Shown here piece after piece: positions 1 through 7,569 of a stretch of DNA of 32,812 nt. Each line of letters starts with the position of its first letter. The stretch's first letter is position 1. This DNA is from Planctomycetota bacterium (GTDB lineage: Bacteria; Planctomycetota; Phycisphaerae; Phycisphaerales; SM1A02). The stretch is from the NCBI GenBank assembly GCA_022562915.1, contig JADFOJ010000040.1:1-32812 (forward strand), read 5' to 3'. The notes below the pieces were generated by a model, which was not told the DNA's origin, ran no database searches, and saw only the letters and a list, made by a program, of their open reading frames with translations. A program made the translations under genes and the position numbers.

Positions 1-1
1 C

Positions 2-1129
2 TCCACCGGCCGGCAGATCGCCAAGCTCCTGCCCAACGACGGCGCGGCGCTCGACTTCTTCGGCGTCTCCGTCGCGATCAGCGGCGCGACCGCCATCGTT
101 GGGGCAGCCGGCGACGACGACAACGGCGGCCAGTCCGGCTCCGCTTACCTCTTTGACACCGCTACGGGCGATCAGATCGCCAAGCTCCTGGCCGACGACG
201 GCGCGGCGAACAACCAGTTCGGCTGGTCCGTCGCGATCAGTCCCGATGGAATCGGGACCACCGCCATCGTCGGGGCACGCTATGACGAGGACAACGGCAC
301 CCAATCGGGCTCCGCCTACCTCTTCGACACCACCACGGGCACCCAGATCGCCAAGCTCCTGGCCGACGACGGCGCCGAGGGCGATCAGTTCGGCTTCTCC
401 GTCGCGGTCAGCGGCACCACCGCCATCGTCGGGGCCTGGGCGGACGACGACAACGGCTTCGACTCCGGCTCGGCCTACCTCTTCGACGCCACCACGGGCC
501 GGCAGATCGCCAAGCTCCTTCCCAACGACGGCGCGCAGTTCGACCGGTTCGGCACTTCCGTCGCGATCAGCGGAACAACCGCCATCGTCGGGGCCTACAA
601 GGACGGCGACAACGGGAACCTCTCCGGTTCCGCCTACCTATTCGACATCGCCACGGGCAAGCAGATCGCCAAGCTCCTGCCCGACGACGGCGCGGCGAGC
701 GACTGGTTCGGCTGGTCCGTCGCGATCAGCGGAAACAACGCCATCGTTGGGGCCTTCCGGGACGACGACAACGGCAGCGAGTCCGGCTCCGCCTACCTGT
801 TCGACACCACCACGGGCCGGCAGCTCGCCAAGCTCCTCCCCAACGACGGCTCGTTCAACGACCACTTCGGCGGCTCCGTCGGGATCAGCGGTGCCACCGT
901 CATCGTCGGGGCCGACGAGGACGATGACAACGGCTCGGCATACCTCTTTGATGCTTCTGCCTGCCCGTGGGACCTCGACGGCAGCGGCGACGTTGGCGTT
1001 AAGGATCTGCTCTCGCTGCTGGGAAGTTGGGGTCCGTGCGAAGGCTGCCCCGCCGACTTCAACGGCGACGGCACCGTCGGCGTATCTGATCTGCTTATCT
1101 TCCTCGCCAACTGGGGGCCGTGTCCGTAG
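2..1129 (+). CDS. Secreted FG-GAP repeat protein with dockerin-like C-terminus (5' partial)
   Basis: The open frame enters from the left edge, so start codon and signal peptide lie outside the window; 375 residues are visible. Six repeats of about 53 residues follow the pattern FGxSVAISGxTAIVGA, then an acidic DDDNG loop, then SGSAYLFD and TGxQIAKLL. This is the FG-GAP/integrin-alpha type beta-propeller blade with a calcium-binding-like Asp/Asn loop. The last 55 or so residues hold two DxDGDG-type calcium loops (LDGSGDVGVKDLL and FNGDGTVGVSDLL), each followed by WGPC, which resembles a dockerin type I domain. The protein is presumably exported. It is followed after 42 bp by another protein with nearly the same tail. 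Family assignment is secure; ligand and function are unknown. Confidence 0.85.
   Translation, partial: STGRQIAKLLPNDGAALDFFGVSVAISGATAIVGAAGDDDNGGQSGSAYLFDTATGDQIAKLLADDGAANNQFGWSVAISPDGIGTTAIVGARYDEDNGTQSGSAYLFDTTTGTQIAKLLADDGAEGDQFGFSVAVSGTTAIVGAWADDDNGFDSGSAYLFDATTGRQIAKLLPNDGAQFDRFGTSVAISGTTAIVGAYKDGDNGNLSGSAYLFDIATGKQIAKLLPDDGAASDWFGWSVAISGNNAIVGAFRDDDNGSESGSAYLFDTTTGRQLAKLLPNDGSFNDHFGGSVGISGATVIVGADEDDDNGSAYLFDASACPWDLDGSGDVGVKDLLSLLGSWGPCEGCPADFNGDGTVGVSDLLIFLANWGPCP
14..955 (+). repeat. Six tandem coding repeats (FG-GAP units), 159 bp period
   Basis: The segment encoding QIAKLL recurs at about 14, 173, 344, 503, 662 and 821. Spacing is 159 bp, except one unit of 171 bp that carries a four-residue insertion (PDGI). 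The copies are highly similar at DNA level, which suggests recent unit duplication and makes this stretch prone to assembly collapse. Confidence 0.8.
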
Positions 1130-1171
1130 CCCCGCCAACACCGCGCATTTGCTGAAACCTGGGAGACGACC

Positions 1172-2821
1172 ATGCCACATCTCATCATGCCACTTCTTGC
1201 CGCAGCCGCAGCATCAGTCCTAAGCACCGCCGCGGCCGACATACTCCACGTTCCTGGCGACTTTCCGACCATTCAGGAGGCCATCGATGCGGCTGTGGAT
1301 GGTGACGAGGTGGAGGTCCATCCTGGCACCTACAACGAGGCGATCGACTTCCTCGGCAAGGCGATCAGGGTGTACAGCACTGACGGCCCTGACGTAACGA
1401 TCATCGATGCTCAACAAACGGGCACGGTGGTGACCTGCAGCAGTGGAGAGGGACCGGATTCGATGCTGGAGGGTTTCACGATTACCGGTGGCGATGCTAG
1501 CTCCGGCGGCGGCATGTACAACTTTAATAGCAGCCCGACCATCACGAACTGCACTTTCAGCGACAATTACGTCTTAGGTAGCGGCGGTGGGATGTATAAC
1601 AAGTTGGGCAGCAACCCGTTGGTGAACAACTGTACATTTAGCGGGAACTCCGCCGATTCCGGCGTCGGCGGCGGGATATTCAACTTCTGCAGCAGCCCGA
1701 CGGTAACCAACTGCACCTTCAGCGGAAACACCGCCAACTGGGGTGGCGGGATATTCAACTACTACAGCAGCTCAACGGTGACCAACTGCACCTTCAGCGG
1801 AAACTCGGCCGCCACCGGCGGCGGGATGGTCAACGGCGGCGGCAACCCGACGGTAATCGACTGCACGTTCAGCGGGAACTCGGCCGTCGGGGGCGGCGGC
1901 GGCGGGATGTACAACGAGGACAGCAGCCCGACGGTGATCGACTGCACGTTCAGCGGGAACAGTGCCTTCTACGGTGGCGGGATGAGCAACCGAGAAGCCA
2001 CCAGCATGACGGTGACCAACTGCACGTTCAGCAGGAACACGGCTCAGTCCGGCGGCGGGATGGTCAACATTGGCAGCATCATGCCGATGATCACCAACTG
2101 CACGTTCACCGGGAACTCGGCCGCAGGTGTCGGCGGCGGGATACTCAACTCCGGCGGCAGTCCGACCGTCACGAACTGTACGTTCAGCGCGAACACCGCC
2201 CCCGGCGGGGGCAGTGGGATGTACAGCACCATCGGGTGTTGCGGGAACGGCGCGCCCATAGTGCATAACTGTATTCTGTGGGACAATGACGGCGACGAGA
2301 TCGTGGATGTCAATGGCGCGGCAACAACGGCGAGCTATAGCAATGTGCAAGGCGGCTGGCCCGGCATCGGCAACATCGACGCCGACCCGCTGTTCGTTGA
2401 TCCGGACAACGATGACTTTCACCTGTCGTCAGGTTCGCCATGTATCGACGCTGGCAACAACTGGGGCGTTCCGATCGACGAGAACGACAATGACGAGGAC
2501 GGCGTTTTGTGCGAGCTGTTCCCCGTCGACCTGGATGGCAATCCACGCTTCAACGCTGACGAAGCGGACTTCGATCCCGGCTGCGGCGTACCTGTCGTCG
2601 TGGACATGGGCGCGTACGAGTATCAGTTTGATCCGGCGGACCAAGTCACCTTCGCCGATTTGAACGGTGATGGCGCTGTTGGCGTAAAAGACCTACTCGG
2701 GCTGTTGGGCAGCTGGGGTCCGTGCGCAAAGGGATGCTGTCTGGCCGACTTGGATATCGACGGCGCCGTCGGCGTCACCGACCTTCTCATCATCCTCGGC
2801 AACTGGGGGCCGTGTCCGTAA
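1172..2821 (+). CDS. Secreted right-handed beta-helix / choice-of-anchor Q protein with dockerin-like C-terminus
   Basis: 549 residues. An N-terminal signal peptide (hydrophobic, Ala-rich, likely cleaved after about residue 22) is followed by a pectate-lyase-like start (VPGDFPTIQEAIDAA). Nine coils then repeat the motif NCTFSGN-S/T-A...GGGM-Y/V-N...SPTVT, typical of parallel beta-helix proteins. Residues of about 400-490 (DADPLFVDP, SGSPCIDAG, DMGAYEYQ) match the choice-of-anchor Q region. The last 58 residues carry two EF-hand-like loops with WGPC, almost identical to the tail of the upstream gene. The ATG at 1172 has GGGAG at 1161-1165. It probably sits at the cell surface or is secreted; no catalytic residues could be identified, so binding or polysaccharide-related roles are guesses. 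Confidence 0.85.
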   Translation: MPHLIMPLLAAAAASVLSTAAADILHVPGDFPTIQEAIDAAVDGDEVEVHPGTYNEAIDFLGKAIRVYSTDGPDVTIIDAQQTGTVVTCSSGEGPDSMLEGFTITGGDASSGGGMYNFNSSPTITNCTFSDNYVLGSGGGMYNKLGSNPLVNNCTFSGNSADSGVGGGIFNFCSSPTVTNCTFSGNTANWGGGIFNYYSSSTVTNCTFSGNSAATGGGMVNGGGNPTVIDCTFSGNSAVGGGGGGMYNEDSSPTVIDCTFSGNSAFYGGGMSNREATSMTVTNCTFSRNTAQSGGGMVNIGSIMPMITNCTFTGNSAAGVGGGILNSGGSPTVTNCTFSANTAPGGGSGMYSTIGCCGNGAPIVHNCILWDNDGDEIVDVNGAATTASYSNVQGGWPGIGNIDADPLFVDPDNDDFHLSSGSPCIDAGNNWGVPIDENDNDEDGVLCELFPVDLDGNPRFNADEADFDPGCGVPVVVDMGAYEYQFDPADQVTFADLNGDGAVGVKDLLGLLGSWGPCAKGCCLADLDIDGAVGVTDLLIILGNWGPCP

Positions 2822-2906
2822 AGATGGCCGTGTAGCCCCGCCGGCCACGGCGGGTCGAACGTCAACGGGCGCTTGTCTGCGCACCATCGCCGCGTGGCCG
2901 CGGCGG

Positions 2907-4403
2907 CTAAACGTTGTTCAAGAAATCCCGCGCGACTTGCCAGACCGGGCCGGCGCCCATGATGACCACGAGATCGCCGTCACGGCACATCACGTCCAAA
3001 TGCTCGACGATGGCGTCGAAGGGATACAGGTGCATGGCCGTGACGCCGCGTGTCCGGAGCCGATCGACCAGGTCCGCCGCCCGCACCTTGTGCTTCTCGA
3101 CCTCGGAGTCCCGCACAAAGTAGATATGCGGAACGATGACAACGTCGGCTGACGAAAAACTTCGCGCGAAATCCTCCAGCAGGAATCGCGTTCGGCTGTG
3201 CTGGTGAGGTTGAAAGACACAGATGAGCCGTGTGGGCCGCTCGGTTTCGCGCAACGCGCGCAACGTCGCTTCGATCTCGGTGGGGTGATGGCCGTAGTCA
3301 TCGTAGACGATCACCTGCCCGCCGTCGGCGATGCGCCGCGTTCCCAGGCGCTGCATTCGCCGATTGACGCCTTGGAACGAGGAAAGCGCTGCGGCGATGT
3401 CGTTCCATTGAGCTCCAAAATAATGCGCCAACACCGCGGCGGCGGCGCTGTTCAAGGCGTTGTGTGCGCCGGGCATGGCGCGGTTGCTCCATGTGCACAA
3501 CACATCGCCGGCGGCGCGCAACGCAACGCGGCTCTCGGCCGGCTCGAACTTCAAGTGGTAATCCGCATCGGAGCTGTAGCCGAACGTCTCGACGGTGCAG
3601 CGAAGGTCTTTCGTGATTGCAGCGCGGTGCGCGCCGTCGTGAGCGATGAGGAGCCGACCGCCTTGCGTGGCCGCGGGCAAGAGTCGGGCAAACTCGGCGA
3701 ACGCTTCGATGATCGCATCGAGGTTGTGGTAGATGTCCAGGTGATCTTCTTCGACGTTGTTGATCAGGGCTAGGACGGGGTGGTGGTGGTGGAACGATCG
3801 ATTGAACTCACACGCCTCAGCGACGAGGATCCCCGGACCCCCGGAATAAGGGCCATCCCCTGGGATGGTGGCAGCACCGGTTCGACTGCCGCCGCCGATC
3901 TGCGGACACTCGGCCCCGACGATGAAGCTTGGATCAAGCCCGCACTGCATAAGCACGTGGCACAACATGGCGGCGGTCGTGCTCTTGCCATGCGTTCCGG
4001 CGATCGACACGCCGGTGCGCAGCGCCTGGACCTTGCCCAACGCCTCGGCATAACTGAGGACGGGGATGTTGCGCTGATGTGCGGCCAGTCGTTGGGGATG
4101 ATCGGGACTGATCGCGGCGGAGGCGATGACGAGGTCGCAGTCGGCGGGCAGGGATTCAGCGGACTGTTCGACGCTGATGGATATGCCTTCGGCTTGCAGC
4201 GCGGCGGTGAGGTCGGTTGGAACGCCATCGGACCCGGTGCAGGTGGCGCCCTGTTCGGCCAGCATTCGAGCCAGGCCGCTGAGCCCGCAGCCGCCGATGC
4301 CTATGAAATGAATCGTTCGGCTCGCGAGCGCCGGCTCGGTTGTGGACTTTGTTGGTGCGCCCCGCGCCGGCTGGGCGACATCCGTGGTCCCAGGAGACAT
4401 CAT
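2907..4403 (-). CDS. murC: UDP-N-acetylmuramate--L-alanine ligase MurC
   Basis: 498 residues. MurC adds L-alanine to UDP-MurNAc using ATP, the first amino-acid step of the peptidoglycan stem peptide, in the cytoplasm. The N-terminal Rossmann motif HFIGIGGCG lies at residues 32-40, the ATP P-loop GTHGKSTT at 136-143, the central-domain signature NNVEEDHLDIY follows, and the C-terminal domain has YDDYGHHPTEI and FQPHQHSRT. Length is usual for the family, with about 30 extra residues before the Rossmann fold; the start could be either of two adjacent ATGs and no strong ribosome binding site is visible. It is not inside a division/cell-wall cluster here. Its promoter region contains inverted-repeat element copy 1, which would insulate it from the gene upstream. 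Confidence 0.95.
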   Translation of the reverse strand: MMSPGTTDVAQPARGAPTKSTTEPALASRTIHFIGIGGCGLSGLARMLAEQGATCTGSDGVPTDLTAALQAEGISISVEQSAESLPADCDLVIASAAISPDHPQRLAAHQRNIPVLSYAEALGKVQALRTGVSIAGTHGKSTTAAMLCHVLMQCGLDPSFIVGAECPQIGGGSRTGAATIPGDGPYSGGPGILVAEACEFNRSFHHHHPVLALINNVEEDHLDIYHNLDAIIEAFAEFARLLPAATQGGRLLIAHDGAHRAAITKDLRCTVETFGYSSDADYHLKFEPAESRVALRAAGDVLCTWSNRAMPGAHNALNSAAAAVLAHYFGAQWNDIAAALSSFQGVNRRMQRLGTRRIADGGQVIVYDDYGHHPTEIEATLRALRETERPTRLICVFQPHQHSRTRFLLEDFARSFSSADVVIVPHIYFVRDSEVEKHKVRAADLVDRLRTRGVTAMHLYPFDAIVEHLDVMCRDGDLVVIMGAGPVWQVARDFLNNV

Positions 4404-4472
4404 GTGATTCTATCGGCGGCGTAGAGCGCGCACCGTTGACATTGACCCCACCTGCGAAGATTGCGCAGAGAG

Positions 4473-4557
4473 AAAAAGGGGTCGGGAGTCGTTTCCAAAA
4501 AACAGCGTTTATTGACCTTTCAGCCGCGATTTGGAGAAACGACTCCCGACCCCTTTT
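4473..4557 (-). repeat. REP-like inverted-repeat element, copy 1
   Basis: Outer arms 4474-4494 and 4537-4557 are perfect 21 bp reverse complements with core GGGGTCGGGAGTC, an outer A-run on one side and T-run on the other. The stem can continue through CCAAA/TTTGG with a two-base bulge. The internal region, read on the minus strand, matches copy 2 at 35 of 42 positions. It contains the TGA stop of the zinc-ribbon gene and lies 70 bp upstream of murC. A G-C pair next to GTC replaces the T-A pair of copies 2 and 3, so pairing is preserved. The GC stem followed by T-runs on both strands fits a bidirectional intrinsic terminator. Confidence 0.85.
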
Positions 4558-5626
4558 CTTGCTTTTCTTGCAGTTGCATCGCTTTGGCGTAGTCGTCTTG
4601 CGGATCCTGCCCCGGCGGATCGGCGTGCGGGTCCTGGTCTGTTTCAGCCGGTGCCGGCGAGGCATCATCGGGGCTCGGCACGGGGATCGACGGTGGCGGG
4701 TCCGTGGCAACCGGTGGCGCCTCGGCGGCTTGATCGGCGGACGCGGCTTTGTCGTCGCTTGAGCGTTGCGTCCCATCAGCAGGGGTCGGTGGACCGGCGT
4801 CGTCGACAAGCGACGCCAATCCAACGACGGCTGCGACAAAAACAAAGACGACAACGGCTGCCCCCAGGCCACGGATCGTGCGCCGTTGGGCCGCGACCTT
4901 GCGCTGAAGCGACCGAGTGACGGCGGCGGCGGTGAAGTCGTCAAAGAGATTCGCACCGACTTGTGGTGTTTGAGCTTGAGCGGCCGAACCAACGCCCGGC
5001 TCATTCACGGGTTCGGATGGCGCCGACGTGACCGCGCCCCCGGCAGCGCCCGCCGTCGAGCCGCTCGATCCCGCCTCCACCTCGCTGAGCAGCTCCTCGT
5101 CACTGGCGAAGCTCGAAAGGCCTGCGGCCTGTTCACGCTGACTGAACTGAACAGACCGGCTGGCGACCCGGCCCGGGTCGTTCTCTTCGAGCTGGGCCTC
5201 CCAGGGCAACGGCCGTATCTCCGGTAGCCCCAGGTAGTTACGATCCAAATAAGCCCCAAAGGGGACGCCGCAGGCATGACAACCGTGGTCAGCGGGATCG
5301 ACCGAAGCGGCGCAGTTGTGGCAATACCCCAGGAGGTGGGCCACGCCCGGCACGCGCTTGGCGATCGTCCAGAACTGCCGAGTGGTGGGGCCTCGGATAA
5401 TCGTGTGCTTGGCGATTTGCTCACGCTCCACGAGTTTGACCAGTGTTTCGTAACTACATCCGGGCTGGTGCGGGCGATCCGGGTCGCGGACGTACCACGG
5501 CCCCATGGCGTTATGGGTGGCCTGACGGCTCAAGGGCTCGAGCAGCCCCCCGCAGCTGCGGCACCGCTCGGCCTCGGATTGGGTCTGGCCACAATACGGG
5601 CAGATTAGTAGCTTCACCTTCGCCAT
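4520..5626 (-). CDS. Zinc-ribbon, GYF-like, single-pass membrane protein
   Basis: 368 residues from the ATG at 5626; a TTG five codons upstream is a weaker alternative. A zinc ribbon opens the protein (C9-x2-C12, C22-x2-C25). A segment beginning GPWYVRD and containing LVKLVEREQIAKHTIIRG resembles the GYF_2/DUF4339 domain, and a second ribbon (CHNC...CHAC) follows at about residues 98-116. After a low-complexity Ala/Gly/Ser stretch there is one hydrophobic helix (GAAVVVFVFVAAVVGL) and a Pro/Asp-rich tail. The final residues, KGSGVVSPNRG, and the stop are encoded by repeat element copy 1, so the C-terminus was altered by insertion. It is divergent from the PPIase lipoprotein gene across 41 bp. 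Function is unknown. Confidence 0.75.
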   Translation of the reverse strand: MAKVKLLICPYCGQTQSEAERCRSCGGLLEPLSRQATHNAMGPWYVRDPDRPHQPGCSYETLVKLVEREQIAKHTIIRGPTTRQFWTIAKRVPGVAHLLGYCHNCAASVDPADHGCHACGVPFGAYLDRNYLGLPEIRPLPWEAQLEENDPGRVASRSVQFSQREQAAGLSSFASDEELLSEVEAGSSGSTAGAAGGAVTSAPSEPVNEPGVGSAAQAQTPQVGANLFDDFTAAAVTRSLQRKVAAQRRTIRGLGAAVVVFVFVAAVVGLASLVDDAGPPTPADGTQRSSDDKAASADQAAEAPPVATDPPPSIPVPSPDDASPAPAETDQDPHADPPGQDPQDDYAKAMQLQEKQEKGSGVVSPNRG

Positions 5627-5667
5627 TCGTTTGACATCCAACGGGTTTGCGGGTTCGCTTGAGGGCT

Positions 5668-6735
5668 ATGCAAGGCTATTCCGTTCTCAAGGGGATTGGA
5701 AGTCCGGCCGCAATACTGGCCGCCGGTTTTCTGTTCGCATGCACAGGGGGTGCGGATTCGACTGGTCGCGGCGGTATTGTCGCACAACGTACCCTGGCGA
5801 TCAGTACTGACCCGCCCCCACCGCCCCCGGCTGGGCGCGGCGGCGAGGTGGAGATCGTCTCGACGGTGATTGACGCCAGACCAGCCGCTCTGGTCAACGG
5901 GCGCGTGGTTCAGTGGGGTGAGCTGAGGCCGCTGCTCAACGAAGCCGCCGGGGCGATGGTGTTGCAGGAGGTGATCCTGGACCGCGTGGCCGCTGAGACC
6001 CTGGTTCGCCGAGGGCTGCAAATAAGCGACCAAGATGTCGAAGCTGAGCGGCAAATGTTTCTGGACGCCCTCAGTGAAGACGCCGACCTGGCCGTACGGC
6101 TGGCCGACGAAGTCCGGGCACGGCAGGGCTTGGGTCCGCAGCGGTTCCAGCGTCTGATGCGCCGCAACGCCATGCTGCGCGCCTTGGTCCGCGGCGACGT
6201 TCGGCTCAACAAATCCGCGATACAGCGGATGTATCAGATGGTTCACGGTCCCAAGCGCCAGGCTCGGCTGATGGTTCTGCCCGGTCTGGCTGAGGCTCAA
6301 GCCGCCATCGAGCGCCTGGGCCGGGGCGAGTCATTTGGCGATGTCGCCGTGCAGGTTTCAACCGACTCCAGCGCTGCCCGAGGCGGGTTGCTGGAACCGA
6401 TCAGTCGCGCCGACCTGAGCTACCCCGAGGCGTTGCGGCAGGCGTTGTGGTCGTTGGAATCGGGAGAGATCTCGTCGCCCGTGCTGCTCGATTATGGGTA
6501 TGCCGTGCTCACGCTTGTGCGCGAAATCCAAGGCGACGGCGCCGACCCAGCCCAGGTTCGACCCGAGTTGGAGCGCCTGGCCAGGCGCCATCACGAGCGC
6601 CTCCTCATGGATCAACTGGCCAGACAAATGCTCTTCCAAACCTCGGTCACGATCTTCGACAAGGCCCTCCAGGACAACTGGCGCCGACAGCGGCGAAAAA
6701 AGGGGTCGGGAGTCTTTTCCCCAAATCGCAGCTGA
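5668..6735 (+). CDS. Parvulin-type peptidyl-prolyl isomerase lipoprotein (SurA/PrsA-like)
   Basis: 355 residues from the ATG at 5668, preceded closely by GAGGG; a TTG at 5647 is in frame but would put residues ahead of the signal. A lipoprotein signal is visible, with lipobox LFAC near residue 30. Then comes a SurA-N-like helical region (NGRVVQWGELRPLL onwards) and a rotamase-like core (ARLMVLPGLAEAQAAIERL, GESFGDVAVQVSTDSSAARGG, LLEPISRADL, LESGEISSPV). Such proteins help fold exported proteins in the periplasm. The C-terminus KGSGVFSPNRS and its TGA stop lie inside repeat element copy 2, in the same frame as the tail of the divergent neighbour. Fold assignment is fairly sure; isomerase activity is inferred. 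Confidence 0.8.
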   Translation: MQGYSVLKGIGSPAAILAAGFLFACTGGADSTGRGGIVAQRTLAISTDPPPPPPAGRGGEVEIVSTVIDARPAALVNGRVVQWGELRPLLNEAAGAMVLQEVILDRVAAETLVRRGLQISDQDVEAERQMFLDALSEDADLAVRLADEVRARQGLGPQRFQRLMRRNAMLRALVRGDVRLNKSAIQRMYQMVHGPKRQARLMVLPGLAEAQAAIERLGRGESFGDVAVQVSTDSSAARGGLLEPISRADLSYPEALRQALWSLESGEISSPVLLDYGYAVLTLVREIQGDGADPAQVRPELERLARRHHERLLMDQLARQMLFQTSVTIFDKALQDNWRRQRRKKGSGVFSPNRS

Positions 6736-6782
6736 CGGGTCGATAAACACGGTTTTTTGGAAAAGACTCCCGACCCCTTTTT
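6697..6782 (+). repeat. REP-like inverted-repeat element, copy 2
   Basis: Perfect 24 bp arms at 6697-6720 and 6759-6782 (core GGGGTCGGGAGTC) are separated by 38 bp. The interior carries ATAAAC at 6743-6748, ending 34 bases from the outer edge of the right arm, as in the other copies. The PPIase gene stops inside it (TGA 6733-6735), and the transposase gene, arriving from the other side, takes its TAA from the outer edge (6781-6783). A-run, GC stem, T-run on both strands suits a bidirectional intrinsic terminator between convergent genes. Confidence 0.88.
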
Positions 6783-7470
6783 ACACGTGCTTTCGTGGAC
6801 GGCCGCGTGGCCTTACCGTCGCATCGAGTCCGGACCGATTCACAACATGCGTCGTCCATTTGCTGTCACCAAATGGACTACCACGCTTCACGCTTCGCCG
6901 AAGCTCAGCGAGTTCGGTTTCGGTCTGAGGCCGGTTTACAATCTCCACCCAATCGCTCGGCCGTTGACCGGCAGATGTCGGTAAATCATGAAGCAGCGTT
7001 TTGGCGAGATCATCGTTTCTTTGCCAGTGGTAGAGACTTGACCACTGCCAATCTTCTGCTCGCCGAACAAGTTTCGCGCGTTTGGGATTGCGTTCAAGGT
7101 AGCGTACAACTGTCCAGAGATGCTCATCACTTTGCACCGGGAATGATTTGAATCTGCCCTGGTAGATCGGTCCGGTGCCTGCGGTGTGAAAATGTGCGTG
7201 CCAGCGCTGCGTGTGGGTGAGTGTGAGCCATCGCATGAACTCCGACACTTGATCATCTCGATGCGTTTGTGGCCAGACAACGAGATGCCAGTGGTTCGGC
7301 ATGATGCAATACGAGAGAATCCGAAGCGGCTCGCGTTGGCAGGCGAGTTGGAGTACCCGCTCAAACGCTTCGTAGTCCGCCGGCTTTGTGAACAACGTCA
7401 GGCTTCCAATCGCGCGGTTGAGCACGTGGTAGACGGACCCGCCTTGGATGGATCTGCCTCGCCTGGGCAT
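6781..7470 (-). CDS. REP-associated tyrosine transposase (Y1, IS200-like superfamily)
   Basis: 229 residues, full length for a RAYT. The HUH-type metal motif is in CIMPNHWHLVVWP (H60 and H62), and the presumed nucleophile is Y124 in RYLERNPKRA. The C-terminus ends in the RAYT-typical Gly/Arg/Pro/Lys motif RGRPRK. RAYTs are single-strand DNA nucleases/transposases that recognise hairpin-forming REP sequences and are thought to spread them. The start ATG has only a weak ribosome site. The stop codon TAA is formed by the edge of repeat element copy 2. The reading frame is intact with all key residues, so it may be active. Confidence 0.92.
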   Translation of the reverse strand: MPRRGRSIQGGSVYHVLNRAIGSLTLFTKPADYEAFERVLQLACQREPLRILSYCIMPNHWHLVVWPQTHRDDQVSEFMRWLTLTHTQRWHAHFHTAGTGPIYQGRFKSFPVQSDEHLWTVVRYLERNPKRAKLVRRAEDWQWSSLYHWQRNDDLAKTLLHDLPTSAGQRPSDWVEIVNRPQTETELAELRRSVKRGSPFGDSKWTTHVVNRSGLDATVRPRGRPRKHV

Positions 7471-7483
7471 GTCACGGAAACCT

Positions 7484-7569
7484 AAAAAGGGGTCGGGAGT
7501 CTTTTTTCATATTCGTGGTTTATTGTATCAAAAACGCGGATTCTAGGAAAAGACTCCCGACCCCTTTTT
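7484..7569 (-). repeat. REP-like inverted-repeat element, copy 3
   Basis: Perfect 22 bp arms at 7484-7505 and 7548-7569 share the same core as copies 1 and 2. The interior has diverged strongly from them, but GTTTAT (ATAAAC on the minus strand) remains at 7518-7523, again 34 bases from the arm edge. It lies 13 bp upstream of the transposase start and about 12 bp before a truncated gene, at the edge of the lower-GC block. Confidence 0.85.

Larger units (their letters stand above)
6697..7569 (-). mobile_element. RAYT transposase gene bracketed by two inverted REP-like elements
   Basis: Copy 2 (forward) and copy 3 (reverse, judged by the position of ATAAAC) flank an intact Y1/HUH transposase gene with no other coding sequence between. 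This is the layout described for RAYT/REP pairs (REPtrons). Whether the 873 bp block moves as a unit cannot be told from one copy; no clear target duplication was found outside it. Confidence 0.6.

Noticed and set aside
99-1223. 374-codon open frame rich in Ser, Pro and Thr over the FG-GAP gene
   Set aside because: It is an off-frame reading of the repeat; the frame starting at base 2 gives six clean FG-GAP units and a dockerin-like tail.
4473-7569. CRISPR array from the three similar repeats
   Set aside because: The repeats are far apart and irregularly spaced, each is itself a long inverted repeat, and no cas gene is present.
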